Source: Anaerorhabdus furcosa (GTDB lineage: Bacteria > Bacillota_I > Bacilli_A > Erysipelotrichales > Erysipelotrichaceae). Taken from it: a stretch of 64,000 nt of DNA. The notes beneath the pieces were generated by a model. That model saw only the letters and a program-made list of their open reading frames with translations, was not told the origin of the DNA and searched no databases. The DNA lies in NCBI RefSeq assembly GCF_900167375.1, contig NZ_FUWY01000008.1, positions 31,664 through 95,663 on the forward strand, in the 5' to 3' direction. Every line of letters starts with the position of its first letter. The first letter of the stretch is position 1. Positions 17,758 to 26,165 of this stretch are shown here, in pieces. The position numbers and the translations under genes are program-made.

Positions 17758-18750
17758 TTATTCCCCACTATTATTAAGATAAGCTTCATAATCATCTTCT
17801 TGTCCCATTGGAATTAAAATCTTGTTTCCATTACCATCGAGAATGAACTCTCCTTGGTCATTTGTAAAATATTTCTTTTCTACTGGATCTCCATATTGAT
17901 TTACAACGATATTTCCTAATTCATCAATCCAGTATTCTTTTTCTTCTGCAACTAGATTCCATGGACAAGTCGATGTAAATGCAACCTTTAAACTATCATC
18001 AGAATAAATGCATAATCCACTCTCTGTAAAATCTGATGCGATTTCATTATAAGAATTCACTGTTGATAAAGAGTAATAACTTGCGAAGAAATTATTACCA
18101 TCCCTCATAAATAATCTTAATGTATTTTCATCATATGACATCGGATATTGTGATACTTCTGATATTGATTCAATGATACTTCGATCAACTTTTTGGAATG
18201 CCTTAGCAATTCGTTCTAACTGTTCTTCTGTTTCAAAGCCATCAATATAAGGAACCTTTGCAATGATATCCAAGTATTCACTTTTTAATTCAACTGCTTT
18301 TCCTGATGTTAATAAGATTTCACCTACATCCAAATAGCGATATCCAAAAGGTGTTTCCTCTTCAATTGTGATTTCAATTACTCCTTGATCTTTATGTTTA
18401 ACAGTCGCATTTTTAATTAGTTCCGATTCTTCGAGTTTCTTTTCTACAAAGTAATCAATAACCAAGTAATAGCGATTTTCTAACGTTAATCCTGATAATT
18501 CTTTAATATAATCTTTATCTAAATAATAATTATTCTTAATTGAAATTGATTTTACTTTTGATACTGGAGAAAAATAATAACCTACTGCAATAACGATAAG
18601 ACCTAAACATACAGCCAGTATAAAAAGAAGAGGTTGAGCTTTTCTAAAACTAAAATCAGCTTTTATTCTCTTCCGACGATCAAAGACTTCATCAACAGCA
18701 CTTTTTTCTTCTTTGATAGGTTCAATTTTTTGTTTCCTTTTTAATCCCAA
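17758..18750 (-). CDS. ftsQ: cell division protein FtsQ/DivIB
   Basis: A 330-aa bitopic membrane protein of the divisome. A basic cytoplasmic tail (1-40) precedes one transmembrane helix (about 41-59) and a POTRA domain (from about 66: VKSISIKNNYYLDKDYIKELSGL), then the beta domain and an acidic C-terminal tail. It links the FtsB-FtsL complex and septal peptidoglycan synthesis. It overlaps murB by ten bases, in the murG-murB-divIB order known from Bacillus. The C-terminal tail is longer than in many homologues. Confidence 0.92.
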   Translation of the reverse strand: MGLKRKQKIEPIKEEKSAVDEVFDRRKRIKADFSFRKAQPLLFILAVCLGLIVIAVGYYFSPVSKVKSISIKNNYYLDKDYIKELSGLTLENRYYLVIDYFVEKKLEESELIKNATVKHKDQGVIEITIEEETPFGYRYLDVGEILLTSGKAVELKSEYLDIIAKVPYIDGFETEEQLERIAKAFQKVDRSIIESISEVSQYPMSYDENTLRLFMRDGNNFFASYYSLSTVNSYNEIASDFTESGLCIYSDDSLKVAFTSTCPWNLVAEEKEYWIDELGNIVVNQYGDPVEKKYFTNDQGEFILDGNGNKILIPMGQEDDYEAYLNNSGE

Positions 18751-19643
18751 TTAAATTTCTCCACTTCCATGATTAATTCGCGACCAAGTTTTTCTTTTGC
18801 TTCTTTTTTGATTTCACAAACTAATTCGTAAAATTCAGTTGCTGTTGCATGATCAGCATTCACAATAAAATTAGCATGTTTATCTGATACAAACGCACCA
18901 CCCTTTTTCTTACCACGATATCCTAATTCTTCTATAATTTGCCACGCAAACTTATCTTCTGGATTTTTAAAAATACTTCCTGCAGATGGGTATTCTAATG
19001 GTTGTGTTTGTAGACGTCTTTCTCTACGATTATCCATTAACTCCCGAATCTCATCTTCATTACCTTTTTTAAGACGCATTTTAACCGCAACAATAATCCA
19101 ATCTGGATGACTATGGAAAATAGAATGACGATATTCAAATTTGCATTCTTCTTTACTTAACCATTCAAACTTATCATCACGAAATACAAAAACTTCTTCA
19201 ATGATATTTGACATATTGCTTTTGTAGGCACCCGCATTCATAAAGGTAACACCACCTACTGATCCTGGTATTCCACTTGCGAATTCTAGACCCGATAAAC
19301 CATGTTTCATCGCATCATAAGCAATTGAAATAATTGAAGCTCCTGCTTGTGCAGTACATACTTCATCATCAAAATAGAAATCATCAAAAGTACGATCTAA
19401 ACGAATGATAATTCCTTCAAATGTTTTATCTGAACAAAGAATATTGCTTCCCTTCCCTAATACTTTATAAGGAATATTAAATTCTTTAATTGTTCTCATT
19501 AATTCATTTAATTCTAAGCTTGTTCTTGGATAAACCACATATTTTGCAATTCCTCCAAGACGCAGTGTTGTCATTGTAGATAGTGGTATATCACATTCTA
19601 CATCACAATATTTAACTAATTCATCAATTAATTCATTACTCAT
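18741..19643 (-). CDS. murB: UDP-N-acetylenolpyruvoylglucosamine reductase
   Basis: FAD-dependent enzyme of about 300 aa that reduces the enolpyruvyl group to give UDP-MurNAc. FAD-binding segments GKGSNILCSDKTFEGIII and ASGIPGSVGGVTFMNAGAY are present, with YRHSIFH and the catalytic serine in PSAGSIFKNP; the C-terminal GGAFVSDKHANFIVN completes the family pattern. It looks like a type II MurB, as in Gram-positives. GTG at 19652 is an alternative start; ATG at 19643 is better placed after AGTAGGTGAT and overlaps the murG stop by eight bases. Confidence 0.95.
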   Translation of the reverse strand: MSNELIDELVKYCDVECDIPLSTMTTLRLGGIAKYVVYPRTSLELNELMRTIKEFNIPYKVLGKGSNILCSDKTFEGIIIRLDRTFDDFYFDDEVCTAQAGASIISIAYDAMKHGLSGLEFASGIPGSVGGVTFMNAGAYKSNMSNIIEEVFVFRDDKFEWLSKEECKFEYRHSIFHSHPDWIIVAVKMRLKKGNEDEIRELMDNRRERRLQTQPLEYPSAGSIFKNPEDKFAWQIIEELGYRGKKKGGAFVSDKHANFIVNADHATATEFYELVCEIKKEAKEKLGRELIMEVEKFNWD

Positions 19644-20727
19644 TACGATCACCTACTAAATCTTTTATCCATTCCATCATATCATGACTTGCATTAGGTT
19701 TCCCTAGCTCTTTTGCATGAAGTGACATTTCCTTTTGTAAAGCTTCATTTGATAAAATTTCATCAATTTTTTCCACTAAATTTTCTGCCGTTAAATCTTT
19801 TTCCTCAATCATGATTGCTGCATTTTTATTTTGTAATGCCAACGCATTCATAACTTGATGATTATTTGGAACATATGGACTAGGAATAATAATTGATGGT
19901 AATCCTAGTGCAGTAATTTCTGCAGAGGTTGTTGCTCCACCACGAACTACAACAAGACTGGCAAGACACATCACCTCAATACCTTCAATGTAAGGTACAA
20001 TATGAACATGCCCAGTACTCTTGCATGATTCAATAAACTCATCATATCCTTTTTTGCCTGTAACAACTAAGGCTTGATAATTTTTACCATCCATTCGTTT
20101 GCTAGCTTGTTTTAATACTTTGTTGACGCTCTCAGAGCCTAAAGACCCCATAACAATCACGACCAAAGGAAGATTATCTACCAATCCATATTTTTTAAGA
20201 ATGGTTTTATCTTGAATCATCTTTGCTGCTTCACTTGCTCTAGGGTTTCCTAAAATTCTTGTCTTTTGACTTGGAAATTGACTTAAGTTTTCTTCATAGC
20301 ATCCTACAACTGCATCGGCAGATTTCGCAAGCATTTTATTTGCTTTACCCGCATATGAATTTTGCTCATGCAACATAACAGGTATACCCAATGATTTTGC
20401 AGCCCAACATACAGGAACACTAATATAATTACCAAAACCAATTACAATATCTGGTTTAGCTGTTTCTAGAATTGTTTTACATTTTTTCTCAGCTTTTTTT
20501 AATAAATAAAAAGCCTTTATTTTAGAAAGTATTGAGCCATTCATGCCAATGACATCAATTCCTTGATACTTATATCCAGCATTAGGAATTTCTGTAGCTT
20601 CCATTCGATTTGTAGAACCAATGAACAGAAACTCAGCAGAAGGATCTTCTTCTTTTATTGCCTTCGCTAAAGATAAAGCAGGATAAATATGACCTCCTGT
20701 ACCTCCAGTTGCAATTACGATACGCAC
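19636..20727 (-). CDS. murG: undecaprenyldiphospho-muramoylpentapeptide N-acetylglucosaminyltransferase
   Basis: A 363-aa peripheral membrane GT28 glycosyltransferase that adds GlcNAc to lipid I to make lipid II. The N-terminal glycine-rich loop GGTGGHIYPALSLA (8-21), IGFGNYISVPVCWAAKSLGIPVMLHEQN and the UDP-GlcNAc-binding RGGATTSAEITALGLPSIIIPSP are typical. First gene of murG-murB-ftsQ. An extended -10 (TGCTATAAT, hexamer at 20750-20755) lies just upstream on the minus strand. Confidence 0.95.
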   Translation of the reverse strand: MRIVIATGGTGGHIYPALSLAKAIKEEDPSAEFLFIGSTNRMEATEIPNAGYKYQGIDVIGMNGSILSKIKAFYLLKKAEKKCKTILETAKPDIVIGFGNYISVPVCWAAKSLGIPVMLHEQNSYAGKANKMLAKSADAVVGCYEENLSQFPSQKTRILGNPRASEAAKMIQDKTILKKYGLVDNLPLVVIVMGSLGSESVNKVLKQASKRMDGKNYQALVVTGKKGYDEFIESCKSTGHVHIVPYIEGIEVMCLASLVVVRGGATTSAEITALGLPSIIIPSPYVPNNHQVMNALALQNKNAAIMIEEKDLTAENLVEKIDEILSNEALQKEMSLHAKELGKPNASHDMMEWIKDLVGDRNE

Positions 20728-20808
20728 AAATAACCAACTCCTTCAACCTATTATAGCATGCTCACTCTGTCTATTGAAGAAAAAAAGTCCGTTTTCACTA
20801 ACCATAGA

Positions 20809-21036
20809 TTAGTTCAAACTAGACTTATCTTTTACGATTTTAGGATAATATTTATTGGATAAAATCCATGTAATGGGCGGATTTACAATAATTAATAGGA
20901 AAATTGTAAGTATTGGCAAAACTGCTCCTTTTATTTGTAATAGCGTGAATGCAAAACTAAATAGTGCATTTTCTAAAACAAATAGAAGTAAATAGATAAA
21001 AAAGCAAGTAAAAAAGAAGATAATTTTTTGTTTCAT
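20809..21036 (-). CDS. small membrane protein (75 aa)
   Basis: A 75-aa protein with two predicted transmembrane helices (about 4-30 and 36-60) and a lysine-rich C-terminal end. Its ATG overlaps the stop of the LexA-like repressor gene (TAATG), so it is translated with the repressor. Function unknown; a membrane partner or anti-repressor is only a guess from position. Confidence 0.72.
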   Translation of the reverse strand: MKQKIIFFFTCFFIYLLLFVLENALFSFAFTLLQIKGAVLPILTIFLLIIVNPPITWILSNKYYPKIVKDKSSLN

Positions 21037-21647
21037 TAATATTTAATCTTATTGTGAATCAATTTACCTATAATCTTGATTCCCTTTTCTTCAATTTCTT
21101 CCTTTGAAAATACCATTGGCTTATAATCATCATTCTCCGGTTGAAGAATCATTTCATCTTTTTTAAAGAAAACACGTTTCAATGTAACTTCGTTATTCTC
21201 CAATAAAACTACTGCAATTTCACCATTTTCTACACTGTCTTGTCGACGAATGTATACGCAATCTCCCTCCATGATACGAACATTCTTCATGGAATCCCCT
21301 ACTACATTCAAATAAAAATATTCACGTAGTTCATCATTTCCTGCAACATACTCATACCCAGAAATATTTTCTTCTGCAAATAAACCCAATCCTGTCTTAA
21401 CAGTACCCAACACAGGTACAGGTTGCAATTCAACAATATCTCGCGATAAGTTTTTATTAATCATGTCTTCAATTGGCAATTCAAAAAAATTAGCTAATTT
21501 TTGAATCACTGGCATTGGTGGAATTGATGTTCCATCCTCCCATTTTTGAATGGTTGTAAATGACTTATAACCTAAAAATTTCGCAAGCTCATCTTGAGAT
21601 GTTTTATAAATTCGACGTAATGCTCTTAAGTTCTCTCTAAAATACAT
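21036..21647 (-). CDS. LexA/HdiR-like repressor: XRE HTH fused to S24 peptidase
   Basis: A protein of about 203 aa with an N-terminal XRE helix-turn-helix (YKTSQDELAKFLGYKSFTTIQKWE) and a C-terminal S24 peptidase domain. The nucleophile serine is in VVGDSMKN and the general-base lysine in VTLKRVFF, so self-cleavage chemistry is intact. The expected cleavage site (Ala-Gly in LexA) reads KTG in VLGTVKTGLG. Proteins of this layout (HdiR, ImmR-like) are inactivated in the SOS response. It is divergent from a Y-family polymerase and three dyads lie between them, so it very likely represses that cassette. Start at 21647 follows ATGGTGATAAAT; the frame is open further upstream. Confidence 0.88.
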   Translation of the reverse strand: MYFRENLRALRRIYKTSQDELAKFLGYKSFTTIQKWEDGTSIPPMPVIQKLANFFELPIEDMINKNLSRDIVELQPVPVLGTVKTGLGLFAEENISGYEYVAGNDELREYFYLNVVGDSMKNVRIMEGDCVYIRRQDSVENGEIAVVLLENNEVTLKRVFFKKDEMILQPENDDYKPMVFSKEEIEEKGIKIIGKLIHNKIKY

Positions 21648-21699
21648 ATTTATCACCATCTTCATTTTATAAGACAATTTCAACTTTTTCAATGTTTAT

Positions 21700-21744
21700 T
21701 TGAAAAATATTCAAGTTTCACTTGAACTTGATTAATTTTCAAGT
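21700..21744. promoter_or_regulatory. three overlapping inverted repeats: SOS-cassette operator
   Basis: Three dyads built from the same half-site (CTTGA/TCAAG): TTGAA-5-TTCAA (21700-21714), TTCAAG-5-CTTGAA (21710-21726) and ACTTGA-7-TCAAGT (21726-21744). The last touches a polymerase promoter TTGAAC (21722-21727), 16 bp, TAAAAT (21744-21749). The repressor gene starts on the other side. Repressor binding is inferred. Confidence 0.72.
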
Positions 21745-21767
21745 AAAATGTAGGTGGAGGTGATGAT

Positions 21768-23009
21768 GTGGAACGAATTATCCTACATTCTGACTTAAAT
21801 TGTTTCTATGCCGCTGTTGAAATGTTATACAATCCTGAATACAGAACTGTACCTATTGCTGTATGTGGTGACATTGAAGAAAGACATGGTATTATCCTTA
21901 CTAAAAATGCTTTAGCCAAAGAATGCAACATCAAAACTGGTGAAGCTATCTGGCAAGCCAAACAAAAATGTCCTAATTTAATCTGTGTAAAAGCAAACTT
22001 TTCTCTTTATTTACGTTACGCAATGAAAGTAAAGAAAATATACCTCGATTATACCGATTATGTAGAATCTTTTGGTATTGATGAATCCTGGCTAGATATC
22101 AGTGATTGTCATCATCTATACCCCTCTGCAATAGAATTAGCTAACACCATCAAAAATCGAATCAAATTCGAACTTGGTTTAACTGTATCCATTGGCATTA
22201 GTTACAACAAAGTCTATTCAAAATTAGCATCTGACGCAGCTGAAGTAGATAGCATTTATACTATCTACAAAGAAGAACGTGAACAAAAAGTATTTCCCCT
22301 ATCAATTAGAGATTTGCTTTTTATTGGACATTCAAACGCTAAGAAATTAAAGATGTATGGTATTTACACTATTGGTGATCTTGCAATGACATCTGTATCT
22401 ACTTTAGAACACATCTTTGGTAAAGTTGGTCTTACCTTACATGCTTTCGCAAATGGTTATGAGACCTCTCTAGTAGCTCATCATACCACTAGTGGTTCCT
22501 TGAAGTCTATTGGAAATAGTACTACCTGCCCTAAAGATCTAACTACCCTTGAAGAAGTGAAAATTATTTTTACGATTCTATCAGAAAGTGTTTGTGCTAG
22601 AGCCCGTGAGCAAGGTTTTTATGGCAAAACAGTTACAATATCAATTCGTGATCATCAACTTGTAACAGTAACTCGCCAAATGCAATGTGAAATACCTACT
22701 GATTGTACTGATATTGTCGTAAAACATGCACTTTGTCTTTTTGAAAAACACTATTCATTTTCTAATCCAATAAGAAGTCTTGGTGTCCGTTTGTCCAACT
22801 TTACAAAAACTGCCCCTACCAAACAAATTTCTTTCTTTGATAAGAAAAAAGATTTAACTGTTAAACAATTAGAACTCGCTTTTGATGAAATACGAAATCG
22901 CTTTGGTCATTTCAAAATCCAACGAGGTTGTGTTCTACAAGATGCTGATCTCAACCGACTAGATCCAAAATCAGATCATGTTATCTTTCCAGAAAGTTAT
23001 TTTAAATAA
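21768..23009 (+). CDS. Y-family DNA polymerase (UmuC/DinB-like)
   Basis: A 413-aa translesion polymerase. The catalytic palm motifs are HSDLNCFYAAVE at the N-terminus and ESFGIDESWLDIS around residue 104; the fingers segment GIILTKNALAKECNIKTGEA and the helix-hairpin-helix GHSNAKKLKMYGIYTIGDLA follow, then the little-finger domain. Start is GTG, with GGAGG at 21756-21760 seven bases away. It is divergent from the LexA-like gene and leads a three-gene unit with the 77-aa protein and YedK, so it is probably the SOS-induced mutagenic polymerase rather than housekeeping DinB. Confidence 0.93.
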   Translation: MERIILHSDLNCFYAAVEMLYNPEYRTVPIAVCGDIEERHGIILTKNALAKECNIKTGEAIWQAKQKCPNLICVKANFSLYLRYAMKVKKIYLDYTDYVESFGIDESWLDISDCHHLYPSAIELANTIKNRIKFELGLTVSIGISYNKVYSKLASDAAEVDSIYTIYKEEREQKVFPLSIRDLLFIGHSNAKKLKMYGIYTIGDLAMTSVSTLEHIFGKVGLTLHAFANGYETSLVAHHTTSGSLKSIGNSTTCPKDLTTLEEVKIIFTILSESVCARAREQGFYGKTVTISIRDHQLVTVTRQMQCEIPTDCTDIVVKHALCLFEKHYSFSNPIRSLGVRLSNFTKTAPTKQISFFDKKKDLTVKQLELAFDEIRNRFGHFKIQRGCVLQDADLNRLDPKSDHVIFPESYFK

Positions 23010-23023
23010 AAGGAGACCCGCTT

Positions 23024-23257
23024 ATGAACCGCTGTTATGTTGAAGTTCTTTGTAGGCATACCCTACAAGGAGAAATTCGACCTGTATCCATTATTTGGAA
23101 TAATGGAGTCGAATATAAAATTGATCGCATATTGCAATGTTGCCCCGCTGCATCCTTAAAATCCGGAGGTGCTGGAATGCGTTATACTTGTTTATTTAAC
23201 CAAGAATGTAGATACTTATTTCATGATCATGATAAATGGTTTATAGAAAAGAGGTAG
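23024..23257 (+). CDS. small conserved protein of SOS cassette (77 aa)
   Basis: A 77-aa soluble protein, starting MNRCYVEVLCRH, with the segment VEYKIDRILQCCPAASLKSGGAGMRYTC. I recognise this as a small protein repeatedly found beside Y-family polymerases in Clostridia-like genomes, usually annotated hypothetical. Ribosome binding site AAAGGAGACC. It lies between the polymerase and the YedK gene with 14-bp and 4-bp gaps, so it is co-translated. The predicted short beta-barrel fold suggests a nucleic-acid or polymerase-binding accessory, which is inference. Confidence 0.82.
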   Translation: MNRCYVEVLCRHTLQGEIRPVSIIWNNGVEYKIDRILQCCPAASLKSGGAGMRYTCLFNQECRYLFHDHDKWFIEKR

Positions 23258-23261
23258 CCCT

Positions 23262-23789
23262 ATGTGTGGACGTTATTTATTCTCAGATGGAAAAAATCCA
23301 ACACTACTAAAAATCAAAAAATATTATCAAGAAAAACTCTCCTTTGATTTATACAATCAAATTAGTTTTGAAGAAGTATTCCCTAGTCAAAAAACAGTAG
23401 TATTCCTCATGGATGATGAAAACAAACTTCATCCAACAATTATGAAATGGGGAATCACATTAAATAAAAAACAAGTAATTAATCTTAGAGATGAAAATAA
23501 AATCGCTTCCCGATACAAACCTTGTATCATTTTAGCGAGTGGATATTATGAATGGCAAAAAAGCACAAAACAAAAGCATTTCTTCACTACCAGTACTGGT
23601 ATGATTTGTTTAGCTGGTTGTTATAATGATGAAAATGAATTTGCGATTATTACAGAAGAAGCAAATGATGACTTATCTAAAATTCATTCCCGAGTACCCT
23701 TTACCTTATCACAAGAAGATTTCAATGATTACTTCAAACGTGATATTGTCTATTCAAATCAATACAAGATTATTGATAAAACCAATTAG
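23262..23789 (+). CDS. SOS response-associated peptidase (YedK/HMCES, SRAP domain)
   Basis: A 175-aa SRAP protein. It begins MCGRYLF, so Cys2 becomes the N-terminal nucleophile that forms a thiazolidine crosslink to abasic sites in single-stranded DNA. Other family landmarks are PSQKTVVFL, IMKWGI, the catalytic glutamate in ASGYYEWQK and the histidine in SKIHSRVPF. It is somewhat shorter than the usual 200-220 aa. Being in the same unit as a translesion polymerase fits abasic-site protection during damage tolerance. Confidence 0.93.
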   Translation: MCGRYLFSDGKNPTLLKIKKYYQEKLSFDLYNQISFEEVFPSQKTVVFLMDDENKLHPTIMKWGITLNKKQVINLRDENKIASRYKPCIILASGYYEWQKSTKQKHFFTTSTGMICLAGCYNDENEFAIITEEANDDLSKIHSRVPFTLSQEDFNDYFKRDIVYSNQYKIIDKTN

Positions 23790-23817
23790 CTATTATAATC
23801 CATCACAAATAGAAAAA

Positions 23818-23847
23818 GTAAAGCGTTGACTAATCTCAACGCTTTAC
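23818..23847 (+). terminator. terminator of SOS cassette
   Basis: GTAAAGCGTTGA (23818-23829) and TCAACGCTTTAC (23836-23847) form a perfect 12-bp stem with a 6-base loop, 28 bp after the YedK stop. There is no long T run. A second 10-bp hairpin, AAAATCTATC / GATAGATTTT, follows at 23861-23883. Confidence 0.8.
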
Positions 23848-23860
23848 CTATATATTGGAC

Positions 23861-23883
23861 AAAATCTATCCTGGATAGATTTT
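23861..23883. terminator. second hairpin between SOS cassette and accessory region
   Basis: AAAATCTATC (23861-23870) and GATAGATTTT (23874-23883) form a perfect 10-bp stem with a 3-base loop, ending in T4-5. It could terminate either the plus-strand cassette or the minus-strand 192-aa gene, or be an old insertion-element end. Confidence 0.6.
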
Positions 23884-23916
23884 TGGGTACAAATTGAATA
23901 ATACTTTCATTTATGT

Positions 23917-24495
23917 TTATTTAATTAATTTCAAACTATTATTTTGATAATATGAATTACTAATAAAGCCATAGAAATTTATATCAGAAATTCGATATTT
24001 AAAATATATTTCATCTTTATTTTGTTTATAATTTATTTTCAATTTTTCATCTTCCATTAAATCCACTAAACTATTAAAATCATATTCTAAGAAAATTGCT
24101 TCTTTCTTAGATATTTCTATCGCATACATAAGACTTCCATCAAAAATTGGAAATAATGCACTTTTATTCATTTCCATCATAGATGTATACATCCACGCAT
24201 TTTCTATACTATCAATTTCTTCAAAATCTTCGAATCTTTGATTAAACAAATCGATTGTTTGCTGTTTTGGATTATCTAGTAAAAACACAGCGACACCACA
24301 TAGGATTAACTTAAAAACTAAATACTTATCATTTTTTATAGATAGTAAATAATTCGCGAAAACAATACACATCATGAACATCATAAACCAAAACAAGAAA
24401 TTCAGAGTGAAATTATAAAACTTAATTTGCATCATAATGTTAGTTGTATAGATAAATAGGAACCCTAATAATAAAGAATAAATGTTTTTTTTCAT
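23917..24495 (-). CDS. membrane protein of unknown function (192 aa)
   Basis: Three hydrophobic segments in residues 1-95 are followed by a soluble domain of about 100 aa with no recognisable motif. It starts six bases after the end of the secreted 241-aa protein, so the two form a secreted-protein plus membrane-protein pair. Very low GC, like the other genes in this region. Not recognised. Confidence 0.72.
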   Translation of the reverse strand: MKKNIYSLLLGFLFIYTTNIMMQIKFYNFTLNFLFWFMMFMMCIVFANYLLSIKNDKYLVFKLILCGVAVFLLDNPKQQTIDLFNQRFEDFEEIDSIENAWMYTSMMEMNKSALFPIFDGSLMYAIEISKKEAIFLEYDFNSLVDLMEDEKLKINYKQNKDEIYFKYRISDINFYGFISNSYYQNNSLKLIK

Positions 24496-24501
24496 TTTTG
24501 A

Positions 24502-25227
24502 TTACATTGCTCCTGATTGGTACGGATAACTAGTAGTTAATGCTCTACAAGCTGCAGGATAACCATAATTACTTGGATCGCCTACCCAAAAATATGATTT
24601 TTTTGTAATTGTGGAACCAGTTTGTGTTCCTTTGCTCCAAGAACTTCCATCATATATGGCTTTAAATAATTTAATATCAGTTTTACTTGTCAAAATTGAA
24701 CATTGGGAGTACGTAGCCATGCTATAGGATATATATACATATTGCGGCGAGTTAAGTGAATCAACTATCAACGATCCCCAAGAAGTTATTAATCCTGGCC
24801 ACACCCCTATTGCAGAAGCAGCTAGTGCTACTGCTGTCGCAGGGCTATTGGTATAGTTCAAATTAACTAAAACCGGTAACAGTTGTGTATAGGAACTCCA
24901 TGTAGATCTAGGTTGAATAAGTTCTCTTTCTATTTCTCGAGTATCAATTTTATTAATTATAATTAAGTCCCCATTAACTTTTTCATAAATATAGTCATTA
25001 TATTTATAGAATTCATTAATCCCCTCTTTTCCTTCCACCGTAAATAACAACCCCTCTTCAACATTAAGATAATATATAAGTATCTCTTCTCCAATTTGAA
25101 TTACTTCTTTGGTTTTTTTCTCTTTTCCCACTATTTTTTCTTGTCCTTGTTCTGCAAGTAAATTTAATGGCATAATAAAACTAGCAATAAGCATTGATGA
25201 TAAAACTAAGCAGATAATTTTTTTCAT
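24502..25227 (-). CDS. secreted protein of unknown function (241 aa)
   Basis: A classical signal peptide (1-25, cut after NLLA) and a mature part of about 216 aa. Residues about 130-165 form a long small-residue-rich hydrophobic stretch (ATAVALAASAIGVWPGLITS), which may insert into membranes. The C-terminus is rich in Ser, Tyr and Thr. AGGAGGAAGC precedes the ATG. Not recognised. Together with the following membrane protein it could be an exported effector and its partner; there is no direct evidence. Confidence 0.75.
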   Translation of the reverse strand: MKKIICLVLSSMLIASFIMPLNLLAEQGQEKIVGKEKKTKEVIQIGEEILIYYLNVEEGLLFTVEGKEGINEFYKYNDYIYEKVNGDLIIINKIDTREIERELIQPRSTWSSYTQLLPVLVNLNYTNSPATAVALAASAIGVWPGLITSWGSLIVDSLNSPQYVYISYSMATYSQCSILTSKTDIKLFKAIYDGSSWSKGTQTGSTITKKSYFWVGDPSNYGYPAACRALTTSYPYQSGAM

Positions 25228-25346
25228 ATTAGCTTCCTCCTCATTTTTATTAAATTTAATCGCTAAATCTTTCTATTGATTAAATACATAAAGAATTTTT
25301 TACTTTCGAATCAAGTGGCTCTTGCAGTATTAGATTTTGTGTAACT

Positions 25347-25560
25347 TCAATCAATCATAAACCATACTTTATTGTCTCTCATATAATCAAAAACTTCTGT
25401 ATAATTATTATTTAAATATTCATCTTTTGTATTTAAACAAAATTGTTCTGTAATGATATTATTGTCACCATCATAAATTATATAGTTTTCATAATTATCG
25501 CCATAAAACTCTGATCATTTACAATCGTATTATTATCTAATATTAAAATTAGTTTTTTCC
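25347..25560 (-). pseudogene. frameshifted gene remnant
   Basis: On the minus strand one frame reads LILILDNNTIVNDQS and, after a frame change, continues FYGDNYENYIIYDGD up to ...RDNKVWFMID and a TGA at 25347-25349. The two pieces together look like the C-terminal part of one protein broken by an indel. No start or ribosome binding site is left. Identity unknown. Confidence 0.5.
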
Positions 25561-25584
25561 TTTGCAAACGTTTTAAATACAGAC

Positions 25585-25756
25585 AGTAGCCCAAAATAGA
25601 ATTCTAAAATACTCACTATTGATATTTACCAATGATAATACAAGTACTAATATTCCAACAATTGCATTAAAATTATACTCTATCGATGTCTTCTTCACAA
25701 AGAAATTTTTTGTGTTTTTCACACTATCTTTCAGAGCTAGTTTAAAATATTAAAAT
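25585..25756 (-). pseudogene. decayed partial copy of the 190-aa membrane protein gene
   Basis: About 172 bp closely matching 27464-27635, the 5' part of the intact 190-aa gene and its leader. In the copy, the start ATG is GTG, the ribosome binding site GGAGGA has become GAAAGA, and the reading frame ends at TAA after ILFWATVCI, about 49 codons in. It is therefore a truncated duplicate. It overlaps a second remnant frame on the same strand that ends at TAG 25737-25739 (segment YKKREPYLVELCNNRKFL). Confidence 0.8.
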
Positions 25757-25868
25757 CATATACTTTGCGAATTCTAGTTAAAAATTTTCTATTGTTACAC
25801 AATTCTACTAGGTAAGGTTCTCTTTTTTTATAACTGAATTCCTAACTGCTTGTGTTTACACATAATAT

Positions 25869-26141
25869 TCATACTATATCTTTCTTCTCAATAAATTTAA
25901 TAGAAGTCAATATAGTAATAATTCCTAAAACAATGAGAAATACCAATAATATATCATAAATGAAAAGTGATGTTTCCTTAAAAAATAAATCGAATTCACT
26001 TTTGAATGTAATTGAATTTACAGATATACCAGAAACATAAATCGCTACACCGATTAGTGTTCTCATTGATACTTGGATTAAAATGGCGATTGTTGATATA
26101 CATATTCCCATTTTAAATAATTCTATATTTTTTATTTTCAT
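25869..26141 (-). CDS. small membrane protein (90 aa)
   Basis: A 90-aa protein with two transmembrane helices (about 10-35 and 58-80) and a charged C-terminal end. The ribosome binding site is weak. It follows the secreted 147-aa protein by 24 bases, repeating the secreted-plus-membrane pairing seen on both sides. Not recognised. Confidence 0.6.
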   Translation of the reverse strand: MKIKNIELFKMGICISTIAILIQVSMRTLIGVAIYVSGISVNSITFKSEFDLFFKETSLFIYDILLVFLIVLGIITILTSIKFIEKKDIV

Positions 26142-26165
26142 TTATTAACTAAAATCTAATTACCA

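Noticed and set aside
23848..23900. Insertion-sequence terminal repeat after the SOS cassette
   Set aside because: The hairpin could be an IS end, but no matching second end or transposase is visible, so I list it only as a terminator-like hairpin.
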